Counted from the first letter of the stretch, positions 32,801 through 43,975 are shown. The stretch is DNA of 64,000 nt from Lepidostoma basale (GCA_022606425.2 JAHDVF020000178.1:868001-932000), one strand, 5' to 3'. The notes: generated by a model from the sequence alone, not told the origin. A program made the numbers and translations.

Positions 32801-33639
32801 AGATCTCTTAATATTTGTTTTATAAGTATGTAATAATTAATTTATATATAACAAGAATAAAATGATTGTTTAATTTAACTTGATAGTTAATAACTGGTGT
32901 TCTTGGTGCAACGTTTATAATTATTAAATTGTAGCATGTGCTCCCAATTAATCCCTCACTAAATTAAGGGTAACTTGTGACCTAAAATCGTGCCATAAAG
33001 GTAATAAAATTTAAGTTATGGTTTCATTCAGTATAAATTTCAGGCTATTTCGTAACATAATATTCCTAAATATTCTCACACAATGTGCTGAAATCCTTAA
33101 TTAGGGACAATAATTCAATTAAGCAATTACTTAGGCAACCACCGTTCTTATGGAAAATTCAAAAGTAATACACTCGGAAAGATAAGTGCACATTGAGTCA
33201 AAGAAAATCAGTACAAATTGTTTCCGTTAATAATAATATCGCATAAGATAAATGTTGGTTCTCATTTAATGTATCATAATAAATAAGTAAAACATTAATT
33301 TTCCGCACTTTGCTTACAATTATGATTTGAATAATGGAGATGTTTAGAATTATGTTGAATAATATTATATATAATATTAATATAAAAATAATAAGAAAAA
33401 AATGTGTTTTATATAATCCGGAACTACAACAAATTGAACATAATTTGAATAAACATGAGAGAAAACACCTAGTATTATCACAACACAAATTTTAACTTAA
33501 AAATAAAATAAAATTTCGGTAAAATTTGTGCATCTAAGAAGCGCTGAATAAGGAAGGAAACATGTCTACAAATAAAAAAAATAAATGTTGTGAAAATACA
33601 ATTCTATATATTCAAGTGTGAATCCACAACACAAAGTCT
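32801..33639. other. Unassigned AT-rich DNA
   Basis: No gene recognised. The 96-codon minus frame at 33198-33488 is I/L/N-rich low-complexity translation of A/T DNA. Confidence 0.5.
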
Positions 33640-33866
33640 TTTTCTTCTTCTTCTTTTTCTTTTAATAGATCTGACGATCTGTGACACAGAAATCATATCT
33701 CGTCGGATGATGAGATCCAGCTGTCCCTCCATCTCTTAGGCGGTCTTCCAGGTGGGCGGTGTCCGGAGGGGATTTCATAAGCGGCTGTATATGCGAGTCT
33801 GTCACCATCCATTCGGTCTACTTGGTCCCTCCAGTATCTTCTTCTGGATCTACTTCACTGAACGAT
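33640..33866 (-). pseudogene. LINE family D 3' end with GAA tail
   Basis: Minus strand RRYWRDQVDRMDGDRLAY, IPSGHRPPGRPPKRWRDSW, stop, then GAA tail at 33641-33661. Near-identical to 9310-9530. Confidence 0.8.
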
Positions 33867-34049
33867 ATCCTCTATTTTCAAAATACAAAGTGTTTTTCTA
33901 TAATATATATTCAAATGTGAATCCACAACACAAAGTAAAGGCGAATATATAGATGAATTCGATTTAACGAAATCACTGTTTTATTTTTATTAAATTAATA
34001 ATGGTTATTATTCTCCACTTTGTTTATAGAAAAAGCAATGGGATAATCC

Positions 34050-34190
34050 TCACACGAATGTCTGGTTGTAAAAGGATTGCTGGTGACTGAATGCAGAAGG
34101 CGGAAGATGGAAGAGTATGCAGAAGTATGGGGACGACTTTGTCCAGCGGTGGACGGCATCGGCCGCATAAGTAGGTAAGTAAGTATTTTA
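34050..34190 (+). pseudogene. LINE family C 3' end with (TAAG)n tail
   Basis: A short readable end (WRKMEEYAEVWGRLCPAVDG) precedes TAGGTAAGTAAGTA at about 34170-34184, matching the tail type of 17441-18232. Confidence 0.6.
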
Positions 34191-34489
34191 ATATTAATAT
34201 TATAATTCATAATTAATTGAGACAAAAATAGGCGTGGGACGTAGAATAATATTGTTGCCAGGGAAACCATAGACAATGAAGTAGATTGCTGACTATGGGA
34301 AACCTCATACCCGCTTCGAGGAACAGGAGATAAATGGACCAAGTAGAGAAAAAGATGACGAATTTATGTTGTCAAGTCAAAACAAATCTTTAAATTGGGA
34401 AAAACTGTGTATCGATTAATAATTGTTTTTTTTCTTAATTGGCATGCAGACAGTGTTTGACTCTTTCAAACAGTTAATAATTGAAGTTG

Positions 34490-34625
34490 GAACACTATTT
34501 TAAATATCACAATTTATTTATATACTTTCTATGAAACTGTTGCGACAGCTGTTTTGTCAACCAACATTGGCATCATTAGGTGTTACAAATAACTGTAACA
34601 CTTATGATGCCAACTACTGTTTCAA
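34490..34625. repeat. Palindrome, PLE-type 5' regions (CAGCTG family)
   Basis: Left arm holds a minus-strand hammerhead-like core. The right arm starts GTAACACTTATGATGCCAAC and loses similarity after about 34620. Confidence 0.6.
34542..34586 (-). ncRNA. Hammerhead-ribozyme-like motif (CAGCTG family)
   Basis: Minus strand GTAACAC, CTAATGA, T, stem II GCCAATGTTGGT, TGAC, AAAA where other copies have GAAA, palindromic CAGCTG, TCGC. Two core changes make activity unlikely. Confidence 0.4.
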
Positions 34626-34649
34626 AATTAAAATATTAAATAATTTCCA

Positions 34650-34870
34650 TAAAATTGTCAGACGTGGTGGTCATAAGAAAAAGGGCGGAATGGGGAGTGT
34701 TGTTAAACATAAAGCGATCGCTTAACCCAACCATAGACAGGTCATAATACTTGTAAGCGCCTCGGCCACCATATTCTGTTCCCAGAAAAACAATTTACAC
34801 CTTCGTCTCTATTGAGATACAATTAATCCTTATAAAATAAAAATAATTTATCCGCAATGGGTGAAATCCA
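34650..34870 (-). repeat. Dispersed repeat family X (copy 3)
   Basis: Minus-orientation copy with GTCAGACGTGGTGGTCATAA, GCGATCGC, CAACCATAGACAGGTC and ACCTTCGTCTCTATTGAG; the far half is absent. Confidence 0.75.
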
Positions 34871-34944
34871 GTATTTGTCTACAAGAATTTGTATATTATA
34901 CATTCAAATGTTGTATAAAATAACTGGTCCTAGTAGGCATAAAA

Positions 34945-35265
34945 TTGGAGAGACATCTCCAGGCGTAGTCTAGTATTGTATGATTTGCAGAGACTTTCAC
35001 AGTACATTAATAAAGATTTTCTGCTTAATGCTTTCCAATCATAAAAGATCCTACCACATATATAAGTTCCAAAAATTTGTCAGACGTGGTGGTCATAAGA
35101 AAAAAGGCGGAATGCGGAATGTTGTTAAACATAAAGCGATCGCTCAACCCAACCAATCATAAGTCCTGTAAGCGCCTCGGCCACCACATTCTGTTCCCAG
35201 AAAAACAATTAACATCTTCGTCTCTATTGAGATACAATTAATCCTTATAAAATATTGAATAATTA
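34945..35265 (-). repeat. Dispersed repeat family X (copy 4)
   Basis: Includes the AAGATTTTCTGCTTAATGC half as well as GTCAGACGTGG, GCGATCGC and TTCGTCTCTATTGAG. Confidence 0.8.
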
Positions 35266-35327
35266 ACTGTTAAATTATAAAACCCTGTTTACGTATCACA
35301 ATTTTATTTAATATATTTTTTATTTTT

Positions 35328-35373
35328 CGCGACATCCGTTTCTTCAACCTATGTTGATATCATCATCATTGTA
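35328..35373 (-). ncRNA. Hammerhead-ribozyme-like motif (CAGCTG family), left arm
   Basis: Minus strand TGATGATATCAACATAG, GTTGAA, GAAAC, then GGATGTCGCG. Stem III palindrome mutated. Confidence 0.4.
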
Positions 35374-35416
35374 ACACCTGATGATGTCAACATATGTTGA
35401 AGAAACAGAATCGCGA
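35371..35416 (+). ncRNA. Hammerhead-ribozyme-like motif (CAGCTG family), right arm
   Basis: GTAACAC, CTGATGA (35379-35385), T, GTCAACATATGTTGA as stem II, GAAA, CAGAA then TCGCG. Core CTGATGA and GAAA are exact; stem III has decayed. Confidence 0.5.
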
Positions 35417-35635
35417 AAAAAAATTGTGATACATAAAACAGTTTTGAAATTAACAATTTAATAATGTTGAAGTATCATAGTGTTTCGGCCAAAACAATAG
35501 ACATTTAATAATGTTGAAGTATCATAATGTTTCGCCTAAAACAATGGATTATCTATCTAATCAATAAATGTTTTTTTTTAATATATTTTTTTAAATATTT
35601 TATTTTTATTTTTGCTGCTTACAAATTATCTTAAT

Positions 35636-35885
35636 AGATGGCGCTAGTGTACAACAATGTGAAGTTATTAAAAATAGTAGCATATACACAAGTTCTAAAA
35701 ATTTGTCAAATGTGGTGTCGTAAAAAGGGTGAAATGGGAAATGTTGCTAACATAAAGTGATCGCTTAACCCAACCATAAGTCATAAGTCATAAGTCCTGT
35801 AAACGCCTCGACCACCATATTCTGTTTCCAAATAATTTACATCTTCGTCTCTATTGAGATACAATTAATCCTTAAAAAATGGTTA
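35636..35885 (-). repeat. Dispersed repeat family X (copy 5)
   Basis: Minus-orientation copy, more diverged, with GGCGCTAGTG at the start, then AATTTGTCAAATGTGG and TTCGTCTCTATTGAG. Confidence 0.75.
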
Positions 35886-37094
35886 TATTAAAACTGTGTT
35901 TTAGATTATAAAAGTAATAGTGTTGATGTAAAAGTTATTATAATGTATTGGTCAAAACAAAACAATTATAACGGTGTTCCAAATTATAAAGGTTATTATG
36001 TCCTTATAAAGGTAATCATAAGAATGTATTCATTTTTGAAAATGTGTTAATTTATTTTATTTTATATTACAACATAAACCTTTATATACTCCATGTAGAG
36101 CAACAGTCGCCTGATATTGGTAATTTTTTTGTTGAATATATATAAATATATTTTATTGCCTGTATATATGGGCCATGCGGTTACAGGACGATACTATAAA
36201 AACCTTTATTGGCAGATTTTTCGGATCTCCGGAGCAAATAATGTTTTATTTATCATTTTTAAGGTTCTATTTCGACGTTTAAAAATATTATCCGACGTTA
36301 GTACTGAAGGAACAAGAAGTTTATTAAATTAGAAAATATATAAAGTATCGCCGAGTTTCGAGGGGATATTTTCAGCAAAACGTAACTGTCTTTACAAATA
36401 ATTTTACGAACGGGGAACAAATTTCATCGCATTTCCCTCACGTAATATGAAAATTCCCTTTGCGACCTGCTCTGCTATGTGAAGTTATCCGATAATAATG
36501 AAAAACTATCGAAGTCTTTGAAAGGTGGTTCTTTTGTTCGGAGATAAATGGATGCTGGATAACATTGGCTCTTGTATGGCGAGGGAATAATTTGAAAAAA
36601 TAAGTGACATCCTTTGTGAGATTCTTGCTCCGGCGCCCTTGAACAGGCTGGGTCTGGACACGCCAATTCTGCGAGATAACACCCTTTAATCCGATTATAT
36701 TTCAACTTTGCTGAAATATGGTTCGATTCTGTGATTTCCACCTAACTGGATTTTGCTTCAGTAATAATCAGATTGGGAGTAAAATGCCGAAACCTTTTAT
36801 TTACTTAGGTTTCAAATAGCTGGTTATTACGAGAGTTAGTTGAGGAAGTTATAAGATGTACTATGATTTAACCATTATGGCTGTATCCGAAATTCATCTG
36901 AGAAAAACGGTAAATCTGTTCCCGTCATCTCGTCAAAATAGGAATATTCTACTATTTGAGACAAGAATAATCTGACAGACAATTATTTATTGATCTGAAA
37001 AAGAAGCTTTTCTGATTATCATTCAAATATACGGAATATAACATAATTTTTCATTTATAGTGATTTACAAAAATAATTTATTTTTTCCTATTCT
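35886..37094. other. Unassigned DNA; GC-richer unique block 36400-36780
   Basis: No gene supported. 36600-36720 (GAACAGGCTGGGTC, GACACGCCAATTCTGC) has no match elsewhere in the window. An 88-codon minus frame (36475-36741) has no recognisable domain. Confidence 0.45.
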
Positions 37095-37216
37095 TTGATA
37101 TACACCAATGTGGTATGTTCTTTAAAGGGTTGCTCCACGTGTGAGGTGGATTCCTAGCTAGACTTCATCTTTTAGAAGGTCTTCCACGAAGACAAGTCCA
37201 ATAAGGCTGCTTATAT
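37095..37216. repeat. Short dispersed repeat, copy of 9060-9185
   Basis: Shares AGGTCTTCCAC and AATAAGGCTG landmarks. A mariner sits 12 bases further right, and LINE-like DNA may resume at 38289. Confidence 0.45.
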
Positions 37217-37227
37217 AGTGCCATATA

Positions 37228-38286
37228 TTAGGTCCTTACATATGAAATTGGCGTTTTGTATGGGAGGAACATAAAGTTGATTTTTTTTTAAATATAATAT
37301 ACTTATTTAATCAAAGTATGTACCATTGCTATCTATGCACTTTTGCCATCTCATAGGTAGTTCATCGATCCCTTTACTAAAAAAAACATTCGGACGGGAA
37401 TCAATAAAATCTTTGAAGTCGGTTTGGACTGCCCCATCGGAGCTGAATTTTTTCCCTTGCAAGAAGTTATCCAAATTTCGAAAAAATAGTAATCTGTTGG
37501 GGCAAGGTCCGGAGAGTACGGTGGATGTCTTAGACATTCCAATTGAAGCTCTTCTAATTTGGTAGCCGTCTGTTGTGCAGTGTGTGGTCTAGCGTTATCA
37601 TAAAGCAGCAGTGGCCTAGAGCGATTAACCAGCCTCGGTTGTTTAGCAGCTAGCTTTTCCATCATGGTTTGCAGTTGCTGACAATAGACATCTGCCGTAA
37701 TCGTCTGGCCAGATTTAAGAAAGCTGTAGTGAACGACACCAGCACTAGTCCACCAAACGCTCACAAGTAACTTTTTTGGAGTCAATTTTCGCTTGGGGCA
37801 TGGTTTGGCTGGTTCGGCAGGGTTCAGCCATTGCGATGAGCACTTCCGATTATCATACAGGATCCACTTTTCATCACAGGTTTTTCATCACTTTTCATTC
37901 GATTTAAAATCCCTTCATTATTGTGCCGGTTGAGTAATGCAACGCAGCAGTCAACGCGCGTTTGTTGATTTGCTTCACTCGATTCGTGAGGTACCCACCT
38001 TTCAAGCTTTTTCACCTTCCCGATTTGCTTCAAGTGGATTAAAACAGTTTTATCACTAACACCGCAACCTGCAGCTAACTCGGACGTGGTTTGCGATGGA
38101 TCCGCTTCCACAATAGCCTTCAATTCTTCATTATCAACTTTGGTCTCCGGCCGTCCACGGGGCTTGTTCTGCAGGTCGAAATTTCCAGAACGAAAACGTT
38201 GAAACCAAAAACGCACTGTGTTTTCTTTTGCGGCCAAAACGTTTTTGTAATTTTCATATTTTCCAATTTCATATGTAAGAACCTAA
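37228..38286 (-). mobile_element. Mariner family 2, internally deleted copy (1,059 bp)
   Basis: Terminal repeats at both ends flanked by TA (37226-37227 and 38287-38288). Compared with 30697-31989 it lacks about 230 bases between the transposase start and the right terminal repeat, where an unrelated-looking TTTTTGTAATTTTCATATT filler sits. Otherwise it is very similar to that copy. Confidence 0.93.
37307..38237 (-). pseudogene. Mariner family 2 transposase, N-terminally deleted and frameshifted
   Basis: No N-terminal 40 or so residues. 37824-38237 gives NTVRFWFQRF, GRPETK and the uninterrupted NQQTRVDCCVALLNRH. A small duplication (TCATCACTTTTCATCAC) around 37880 shifts the first catalytic block. 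37351-37785 keeps LLLYDNARPH and SPDLAPTDYYFF, so two catalytic Asp survive. A one-base shift follows, and the native C-terminus FFSKGIDELPMRWQKCIDS is at 37307-37537. Confidence 0.92.
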
Positions 38287-38428
38287 TATAAGAGTCTGGT
38301 GGTGTCTATTCTTTGGACATGACCGTACTAGTCCCTTTTGTTTCTACTCATCTTACGATATCCTCAGCCTCGCATATCTTTCATATGATCTATATCTGGT
38401 GTTCCAAATCAACTTATATTTGTGTCTA

Positions 38429-38464
38429 CGATCGGTTTCGGCAGCTTGCTGCCATCTTCTTGAT
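38429..38464 (-). ncRNA. Solo hammerhead-ribozyme-like motif (CCGG family)
   Basis: Minus strand CAAGAAGAT, stem II GGCAGC-AA-GCTGCC (six perfect pairs), GAAA, CCGA then TCG. Same family as the PLE palindrome at 11.8 kb. Not in a palindrome. Confidence 0.5.
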
Positions 38465-38595
38465 TTATTTAATGTAAATAATTATATTAAATAAAAACAT
38501 AAAAACTTATCCTCCATCAAAATAAGAATTTATTTTAAATTAGAAAATTTCAGTGTTATGTATCAGTAAAATAAATTAAAGAAAAATAATAAATA

Positions 38596-38890
38596 TCGGT
38601 TGGTTCGGACATATGGAGCGCATGGATAGAGAAATAATGGTTAAAAATATGATAACGTTAATGATGTAAATGGAGTACGGAGTCGAGGCAGACCGAAGAA
38701 AATATGGCATGACCAAATTAATCAAATTTTAAAGGTTGGTCATGTTAGAAGTCGGAACAATCAACGTGCGTGTAAGACTCGATGTATGAATTTGGAAGAA
38801 GCTAGAGAGGTGTGTCAGGATAGAGTAATGTGGCGGTCCATTCTCTTTGCCTACCCCTACGAGGAAACGGCGTGATGGTTTGTTGTTGTT
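38596..38890 (+). pseudogene. LINE family A 3' region with GTT tail
   Basis: GWFGHMERMDREIM, a frameshift, VNGVRSRGRPKKIWHDQINQ, HVRSRNNQRACKTRCMNLEE and WRSILFAYPYEETA, then GATGGTTTGTTGTTGTTG. The tail type differs from the (TTAG)n copies. Confidence 0.82.
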
Positions 38891-39954
38891 GTATAATAAA
38901 TATTGCGCCATTTTTATTTACTGTATATTATTCCCAATAAATTCTATATGTATACATAATAGTATACACGAGTTATCACAAGATTAAACCTTTAATATAA
39001 CAATACAAGTGTGCTTAAATTAACTTAAATACCTCTGAATGTCGTTGTAAGATGAAAATGAATGTTTTTGTAAACGCATTTTAATCAAGCCATAATATTA
39101 TCGAAAAAATATACAAGATGTAAAAAAAAACACCAATAATTCTCCTGCCTTGAGTACAATGGAGAGAAATGCTACTCTTTTAAAAAATAACTTACTGTTA
39201 TGTTTTTTGTTCACGACTCTATTGATCGCGATGTTCTGCCGAATGGCGAGTTTCCAGAATAGGCAGATTTGTGTCTGTGGTACCCCTGATTCATTCATCT
39301 TCTTGGGACCTTGGTAACTATCATTAAAGTGAAAAAGTGACTTATTGCTAAGGTACATGTCAATCGAAGAATATCCGAACTGGCTCAGTTGTTATAATGC
39401 AGTCACCCTGAAAGCGAGAGATTACCAACTCGACGTACACACGCGTGGAAACATTTCAGTATTAAGAATGAAGAAAATGGGCTTTGGTGGTTTGGAAAAT
39501 ATGATTGAAAACTTTACTTATTTTTAAAATAAGTTTTTCTTAGTTGCATCAACTATAGTTTCACGTCTTCTTAGCTGATAAAAATATCAATATCACAATA
39601 AAGAATTAAATTGTTTCGGCCAAAACAATGAACTATTCAATAAATAATTTTTAATTCGTTTTATTTTTTTATTTCATAAGCACTAGCTATGAAGTCACAC
39701 ATTATAACAACACCGTTTAAACATTTTGTTAGTTCCTGATCATTTTCCATATCTCATATCCATATCTTTGTGAGTGCAAATACTGTAGAAATGGTCTGTC
39801 TGCTCGTAAAAAGGTAAAAGTAATGGAAATAAGGATTTGTTTAAGAATAATATTATATAAAAAAAACAAAACCTTAGTAATGGAGAAAGGATATTACGTG
39901 TTTGATCGGCTGTTTTATGGTAGAATATTTATTAAAAATTGTATTAATGTTTTC
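38891..39954. other. Unassigned DNA
   Basis: No gene supported; the 39098-39358 and 39345-39527 frames have no recognisable features. 39595-39650 contains TGTTTCGGCCAAAACAATG, the flank of the CAGCTG palindrome family. Confidence 0.45.
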
Positions 39955-40085
39955 TCGAATAATTATGTAAAACTCCATATTTAATATTACGTGTTGACGA
40001 AAATATCCGTTTTCTAAATGTTTTAATATATTTAAAGTGAATGGCAATGTCGTACCTTGGACATTATCAAATCTTCGATAATTGT
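39955..40085 (-). repeat. PLE-type 5' region, CATG family, degenerate
   Basis: ATGTAAAACTCCATATTTAA, then CGAAAATATCCGTTTTCTAA, then GTGAATGGCAATGTCG and ATTATCAAATC, in the same order as the left arm at 63.6 kb and its flank. Confidence 0.5.
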
Positions 40086-40244
40086 ATTATATTCATTTGA
40101 TGATATGCGAGCAAGAGAAAACATTTCAATTCCAATACGAATTCGTACATATAATAAAACTTAGAGAACGAATGTATTCGTCAAAATTAAGTTGATATTT
40201 GAAATCCTTTTAAACTATATTAGATTAAGTTATTAATTAATATC

Positions 40245-40480
40245 TGCATCTGTGGCAGAGTGGTACCAGCTCGGACTTCCATACCGAAGGCCCCAGGTTC
40301 GATTCCCGGCGATGGCAGTGTGATTGTCACGCTGTCTTTGGTCTGGTGTAGAATTCACGTGACAATAAAATGGCGATAGATTGGCTACCTGTCATGTGAA
40401 TCATGAATATAATAGCTAAAAATAATGTGTATACAGTAATTGGGTTCAAACAACCTGTTGTATACAAGAAAAAAAAAATA
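40245..40480 (+). repeat. tRNA-derived SINE, best copy
   Basis: Starts GCATCTGTGGCAGAGTGGTA (A box), continues with a tRNA-like arm TCGGACTTCCATACCGA, a B box GGTTCGATTCCC, then the body GGCGATGGCAGTGTGATTG, GTGACAATAAAATGGCGATA and GTAATTGGGTTCAAAC, ending in CAAGAAAAAAAAAATAA. About 235 bp. Confidence 0.88.
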
Positions 40481-41302
40481 ATAACAATATTTCTAATTAA
40501 ATATACGGAAGGTAAAAATAAATACGTACTCTGAATCAATTACCATGCATTAGGTGAATAAAGCAACAACCTTTTACACCCAAAAGAAAACTCTTCAAGA
40601 TAACAGAAAATGGAGACATGCAGATTTTCTCGTTGTAATTCAATATGGTACATAGAAAAACAAAACAAAGTGATTCTATTTTGGTGCTCCTTTGACGTTG
40701 ATTGAATTACACGTATGAGTTTACAAAGGATTTACTTTCTTTACTTGTAAAGTTGATTAGCTTAAGAGAGCAAAAACGTAGTGTGCACGGTGCACTAGCG
40801 GGGTGGAGAATGTATTTAAAAAAACTCTTGGCTGCAAGAACGAAAATAAAGCCATCTCACGTAGAGTCAACATGTTCCTTCTGTTTACTGGTAGCATATT
40901 CTACATCCCTATTATTGGCAAACGTTTTACTTTGGTTACAAAATCTCAAGAAATTCGGAAAGTTTTAAAAAAACTCGCATATTGTATATGAATTTATTAG
41001 AAACATATCGATTCTTTGTACATAGTGGCTAAGTTTACCGTCTCCTGTTGAGTCTTTCGGGATCACAATTTAGACGGCACGTATAGACTGGTGTGGTCAG
41101 TTGAGGTATTGTTTATGTCTTATTTCTTTCGTGGTGCAATCAGTGCGGATGTGGCTCCAATTCTAGTACCAAAGGTTTGCTAGATTTATATAGAGATTAC
41201 CTTACAAAATAAAAGTTTTCCGCTGACTACAACTAAATGGTTTTCTCTAAAACAAAAATAATCTATTTACGTAGAATCGGTCTTAATTTTCCTATAATAT
41301 AA
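40481..41302. other. Unassigned DNA
   Basis: No gene supported. A plus frame 40702-40968 (88 codons) has no recognisable domain. Confidence 0.45.
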
Positions 41303-41875
41303 CTAACTAACTAACTAACCATCACGCCGTCTTCCCGAAGGGGTAGGCAGAAATAATGGACTGCCAGACTTTTCTATGCTGACATATTTCTCTCGATTCC
41401 TTAACATTCATACATCGTGTCATGCACGCGCGTCGATTTCTGACTCCTAACATGGCCGACATTAAATACTTGATTTATTTTATCGTCACACGTTTTCCTC
41501 GGTTTTCCTCTATTTCTGGTTCCATTTACATCATTAACATATATTTTTTTTACCATTCTTTCTTCATTCATTCTTTCCATATGTCCAAACCATATTAATG
41601 ATCTTTTCATTATTTTGCTCATGACACCATCATTCGCACCGCATTCACTTCTTATATTTTCATTCCTATAATATTCAAAATAAAATATCAAATATTAAAA
41701 TCCCAAGGTTTAGTTTAACGAGATAAAACGTTGGTAGAAGAACACCATTGTGCACTGCCATTCTAGCGTTTTTGGATAGGTTTTTGTTTGCGATGCCAAC
41801 TTTAAGTGCATCAATCACTTTGTTGCCGGCCCCAACCCTTCTTTCAATATCCCTCTCCACTCGCCCATCTCTGAT
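41303..41875 (-). pseudogene. LINE family A with internal deletion
   Basis: (TTAG)n tail at 41303-41315. Minus strand reads WFGHMERMNEERMVKKIYVND, RNRGKPRKTCDDKIN, and upstream NENIRSECGANDGVM. The MYGSEAWN...YSVYDRVS block is missing and replaced by about 60 unrelated bases. Then VERDIERRVGAGNKVIDALK to AVHNGVLLPT at 41730-41873. It stops exactly where a plus-strand copy starts. Confidence 0.8.
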
Positions 41876-42180
41876 GTATGGAAACGAAGCATGGAAGTGG
41901 CAAAAGAAGGATGCAAGTAGAATAAATGCAGTAGAAATAAGATCTCTTAGACAAATGTGTAGATACTCTGTGTATGATAGAGTGTCGAATGAAAATATAA
42001 GAAGTGAATGCGGTGCGAATGATGGTGTTATGAACAAAATAATGAAAGGATCATTAAGATGGTTTGGACATATGGAAAGAATGAATGAAGAAGAATGGTA
42101 AAAAAATTGTATGTTAACGATGTAAATGGAACCAGAAATAGAGAAAGACCGAGGAAAACGTGGCACGATCAAATAATCAG
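41876..42180 (+). pseudogene. LINE family A segment, head-to-head with the previous copy
   Basis: MYGNEAWKWQKKDASR, VEIRSLRQMCRYSVYDRVS, NENIRSECGANDGVMNKIMK, LRWFGHMER, then a shift and RNRERPRKTWHDQI; no tail. It begins at the very block that the adjacent inverted copy lacks. Confidence 0.8.
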
Positions 42181-42289
42181 ATTTAGTAGTTATCTGTATA
42201 TATGAGAGAGTTAAATTTTGTTGCCACTTCATTAAGAATACGAAATTTTATGCAATAACAATAAATTTTACTCTATTTTGTTTTATTTT

Positions 42290-42400
42290 TGATAGTATGC
42301 AAGCAATAATGTTATTGTTTGATATTTAATTTTTCTTTGATGAAAACGCCTGTTTTCTAGAAGTTACATCAGTGAGGCGAAACATGGCACTCTTATTTAA
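42290..42400 (+). repeat. PLE-type 5' region, CATG family, degenerate
   Basis: TGATGAAAACGCCTGTTTTC and TAGAAGTTACATC flank, and AGGCGAAACATGGC as the remaining 3' half of the core. Confidence 0.5.
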
Positions 42401-43088
42401 TAAAATAAAACCTGTTCATCAAAATTCAATAAACGTAAAAGGAATTTATTATTAAAACGGCACGTGGAAGTGTAGAAAACCTTTGGTATTTTAATTAATT
42501 GGGCTAATGGGTCCTTTAATATTCGCATGGAAAATGGATGCCGAGATGTGAGCCCAGCAGGTAAATTACGTTTAAGCGTTCGAAACTAAAAGCCTATCTA
42601 ATCACAAGCCTTTGGAAGTTAGTCATTAAACTGATGCATAATTTAATAGTATTCTGTGCGATCCTTGTGAATAAATTTGGCTTCACCTCCCCCGCACGCC
42701 TACCCCTCCAACAAGGCACAAAATGTTGAAAATAATTCAGAAGATGTATTCTCTTTTGCTACCGCCTACCTAAATACACGTAGGTAGACTCGAGTTATTT
42801 TTATACATAAGAAAATCACCAATGAATTTGAGAACCAACCCGAGATACACAGCATAAAATGGAAGAAGGAAAAATGGTATCTAGAGTTAGGGGTGGAAAT
42901 AAAAAAAAATGAGGGTAAGCCTTGAGCGTTGTAAAGGATTATATTTTGACTCATAAAAACATACTAAATGTTCTGCCACAAAATCGTTTTTTTTTCTCTT
43001 TTAAAAAAAGTTTGATGTGATGATGCGCAAAAGCATCCGACGCAGCTTCGTAAATATATCGTGTTATATTGTTTGTTTTAACTAAAAA
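42401..43088. other. Unassigned DNA
   Basis: No gene recognised. 42505-42740 is unique and less A/T-rich. Confidence 0.45.
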
Positions 43089-43580
43089 ACTAACCATCAC
43101 GCCATCTCCCCGTAGGCAGAAAGAATGGACTGCCACACTTTTCTTCCCTGACATATTTCTCTCGCTTTCTCAACATTCACACACCGTGTCATGCTCGCGC
43201 GCCGATTTCTCTGACATGGCCGACATTCAATATTTGATTTATTTGATCGTGCCACGTTTTCCTCGGTCTTCGTCTATTTCTGGTTCTATTTACATCGTTA
43301 ATATATATTGTTTTTACCATTCTGTTTCATTCATTCTTTTCATATGTCCAAACCATCTTAATGATTCTTTCATTATTTTGTTCATAACACCATCATTCGC
43401 ACCGCATTCACCTCTTATATTTTCATTCGACACCCTATCATACACAGAGTATCCATACATTCGTCTGAGAGATCTAATTTCTACTGCATTTATTCTACTT
43501 TCATCCTTCTTTTGTCAGTTACATGCTTCGCTTCCATAAATAAGGGTCGGTAGAAGAACACCATTGTGCACTGTTTGTTT
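43089..43580 (-). pseudogene. LINE family A C-terminal region
   Basis: Minus strand from the 3' terminus (complement of GGCGTGATGGTTAG) to AVHNGVLLPTLIYGSEACN. Blocks include VRRMYGYSVYDRVSN, RGECGANDGVM, WFGHMKRMN, DVNRTRNR and RPRKTWHDQINQ, HVREIGARA. A few frameshifts; otherwise one of the better copies. Confidence 0.85.
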
Positions 43581-43799
43581 TACGATGAAATAAAACGAAA
43601 TATTCAATATCTAACATACACATTTGATTATGCCATAGAAAGGAGAAATATGCCAAACCTATTAAATAAAATAGAACTCCTTGAAAATAGATTCTGCCAT
43701 CAATAATAACTATGTATGCTTATTAATACTATTAAATTATTTTAATGAAAGTTCGTAATAATTAATGGACATATTGCTCTAAGTAAATTCATTCTATTC

Positions 43800-43975
43800 T
43801 TTAAGATTTGCTAATAAAAAGCAAGACTTTTTTGCAAATATATTTTTGAAAGTTTTATTATAATTTATGGGAATGAAAAATTTCGTCCTGCTAGCAGATT
43901 ATCAAATGCCATTTGATAAAACTTGTAGAAAACAGTCGTATTCATCAATAATGTTGTGAGTTTTAATGGAAAATA
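43800..43975. repeat. Palindrome, PLE-type 5' regions (CATG family)
   Basis: Left arm has the minus-strand core TTTGATAAT, stem II CTGCTAGCAG, GAC, GAAA, then TTTTTCATTCCC. The right arm keeps TTTGATAAAACTTGTAGAAA with the core deleted. Outer flanks match the 63.6-kb palindrome. Confidence 0.55.

Larger units (their letters stand above)
35290..35560. repeat. Palindrome, PLE-type 5' regions (CAGCTG family), with tandem flank
   Basis: Arms 35292-35371 and 35372-35440 carry hammerhead-like cores on opposite strands. Right of them, a 54-base unit beginning TTTAATAATGTTGAAGTAT and containing TGTTTCG is present twice (35455-35560). Confidence 0.75.

Noticed and set aside
33198..33488. 96-codon minus frame as a membrane protein
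   Set aside because: I/L/F/N-rich translation of A/T-rich DNA without a domain; expected by chance.
40245..40320. Functional tRNA gene
   Set aside because: A and B boxes are present, but the acceptor stem does not close, and the sequence continues into a repeated body with an A-rich end; it is a SINE head.
40702..40968. 88-codon plus frame as a host exon
   Set aside because: No recognisable motif or splice context that distinguishes it from chance.
41301..41320. (TTAG)n runs as telomeric repeats
   Set aside because: Insect telomeres commonly use TTAGG; these are TTAG, 3-4 units long, and always at LINE A or S 3' ends.
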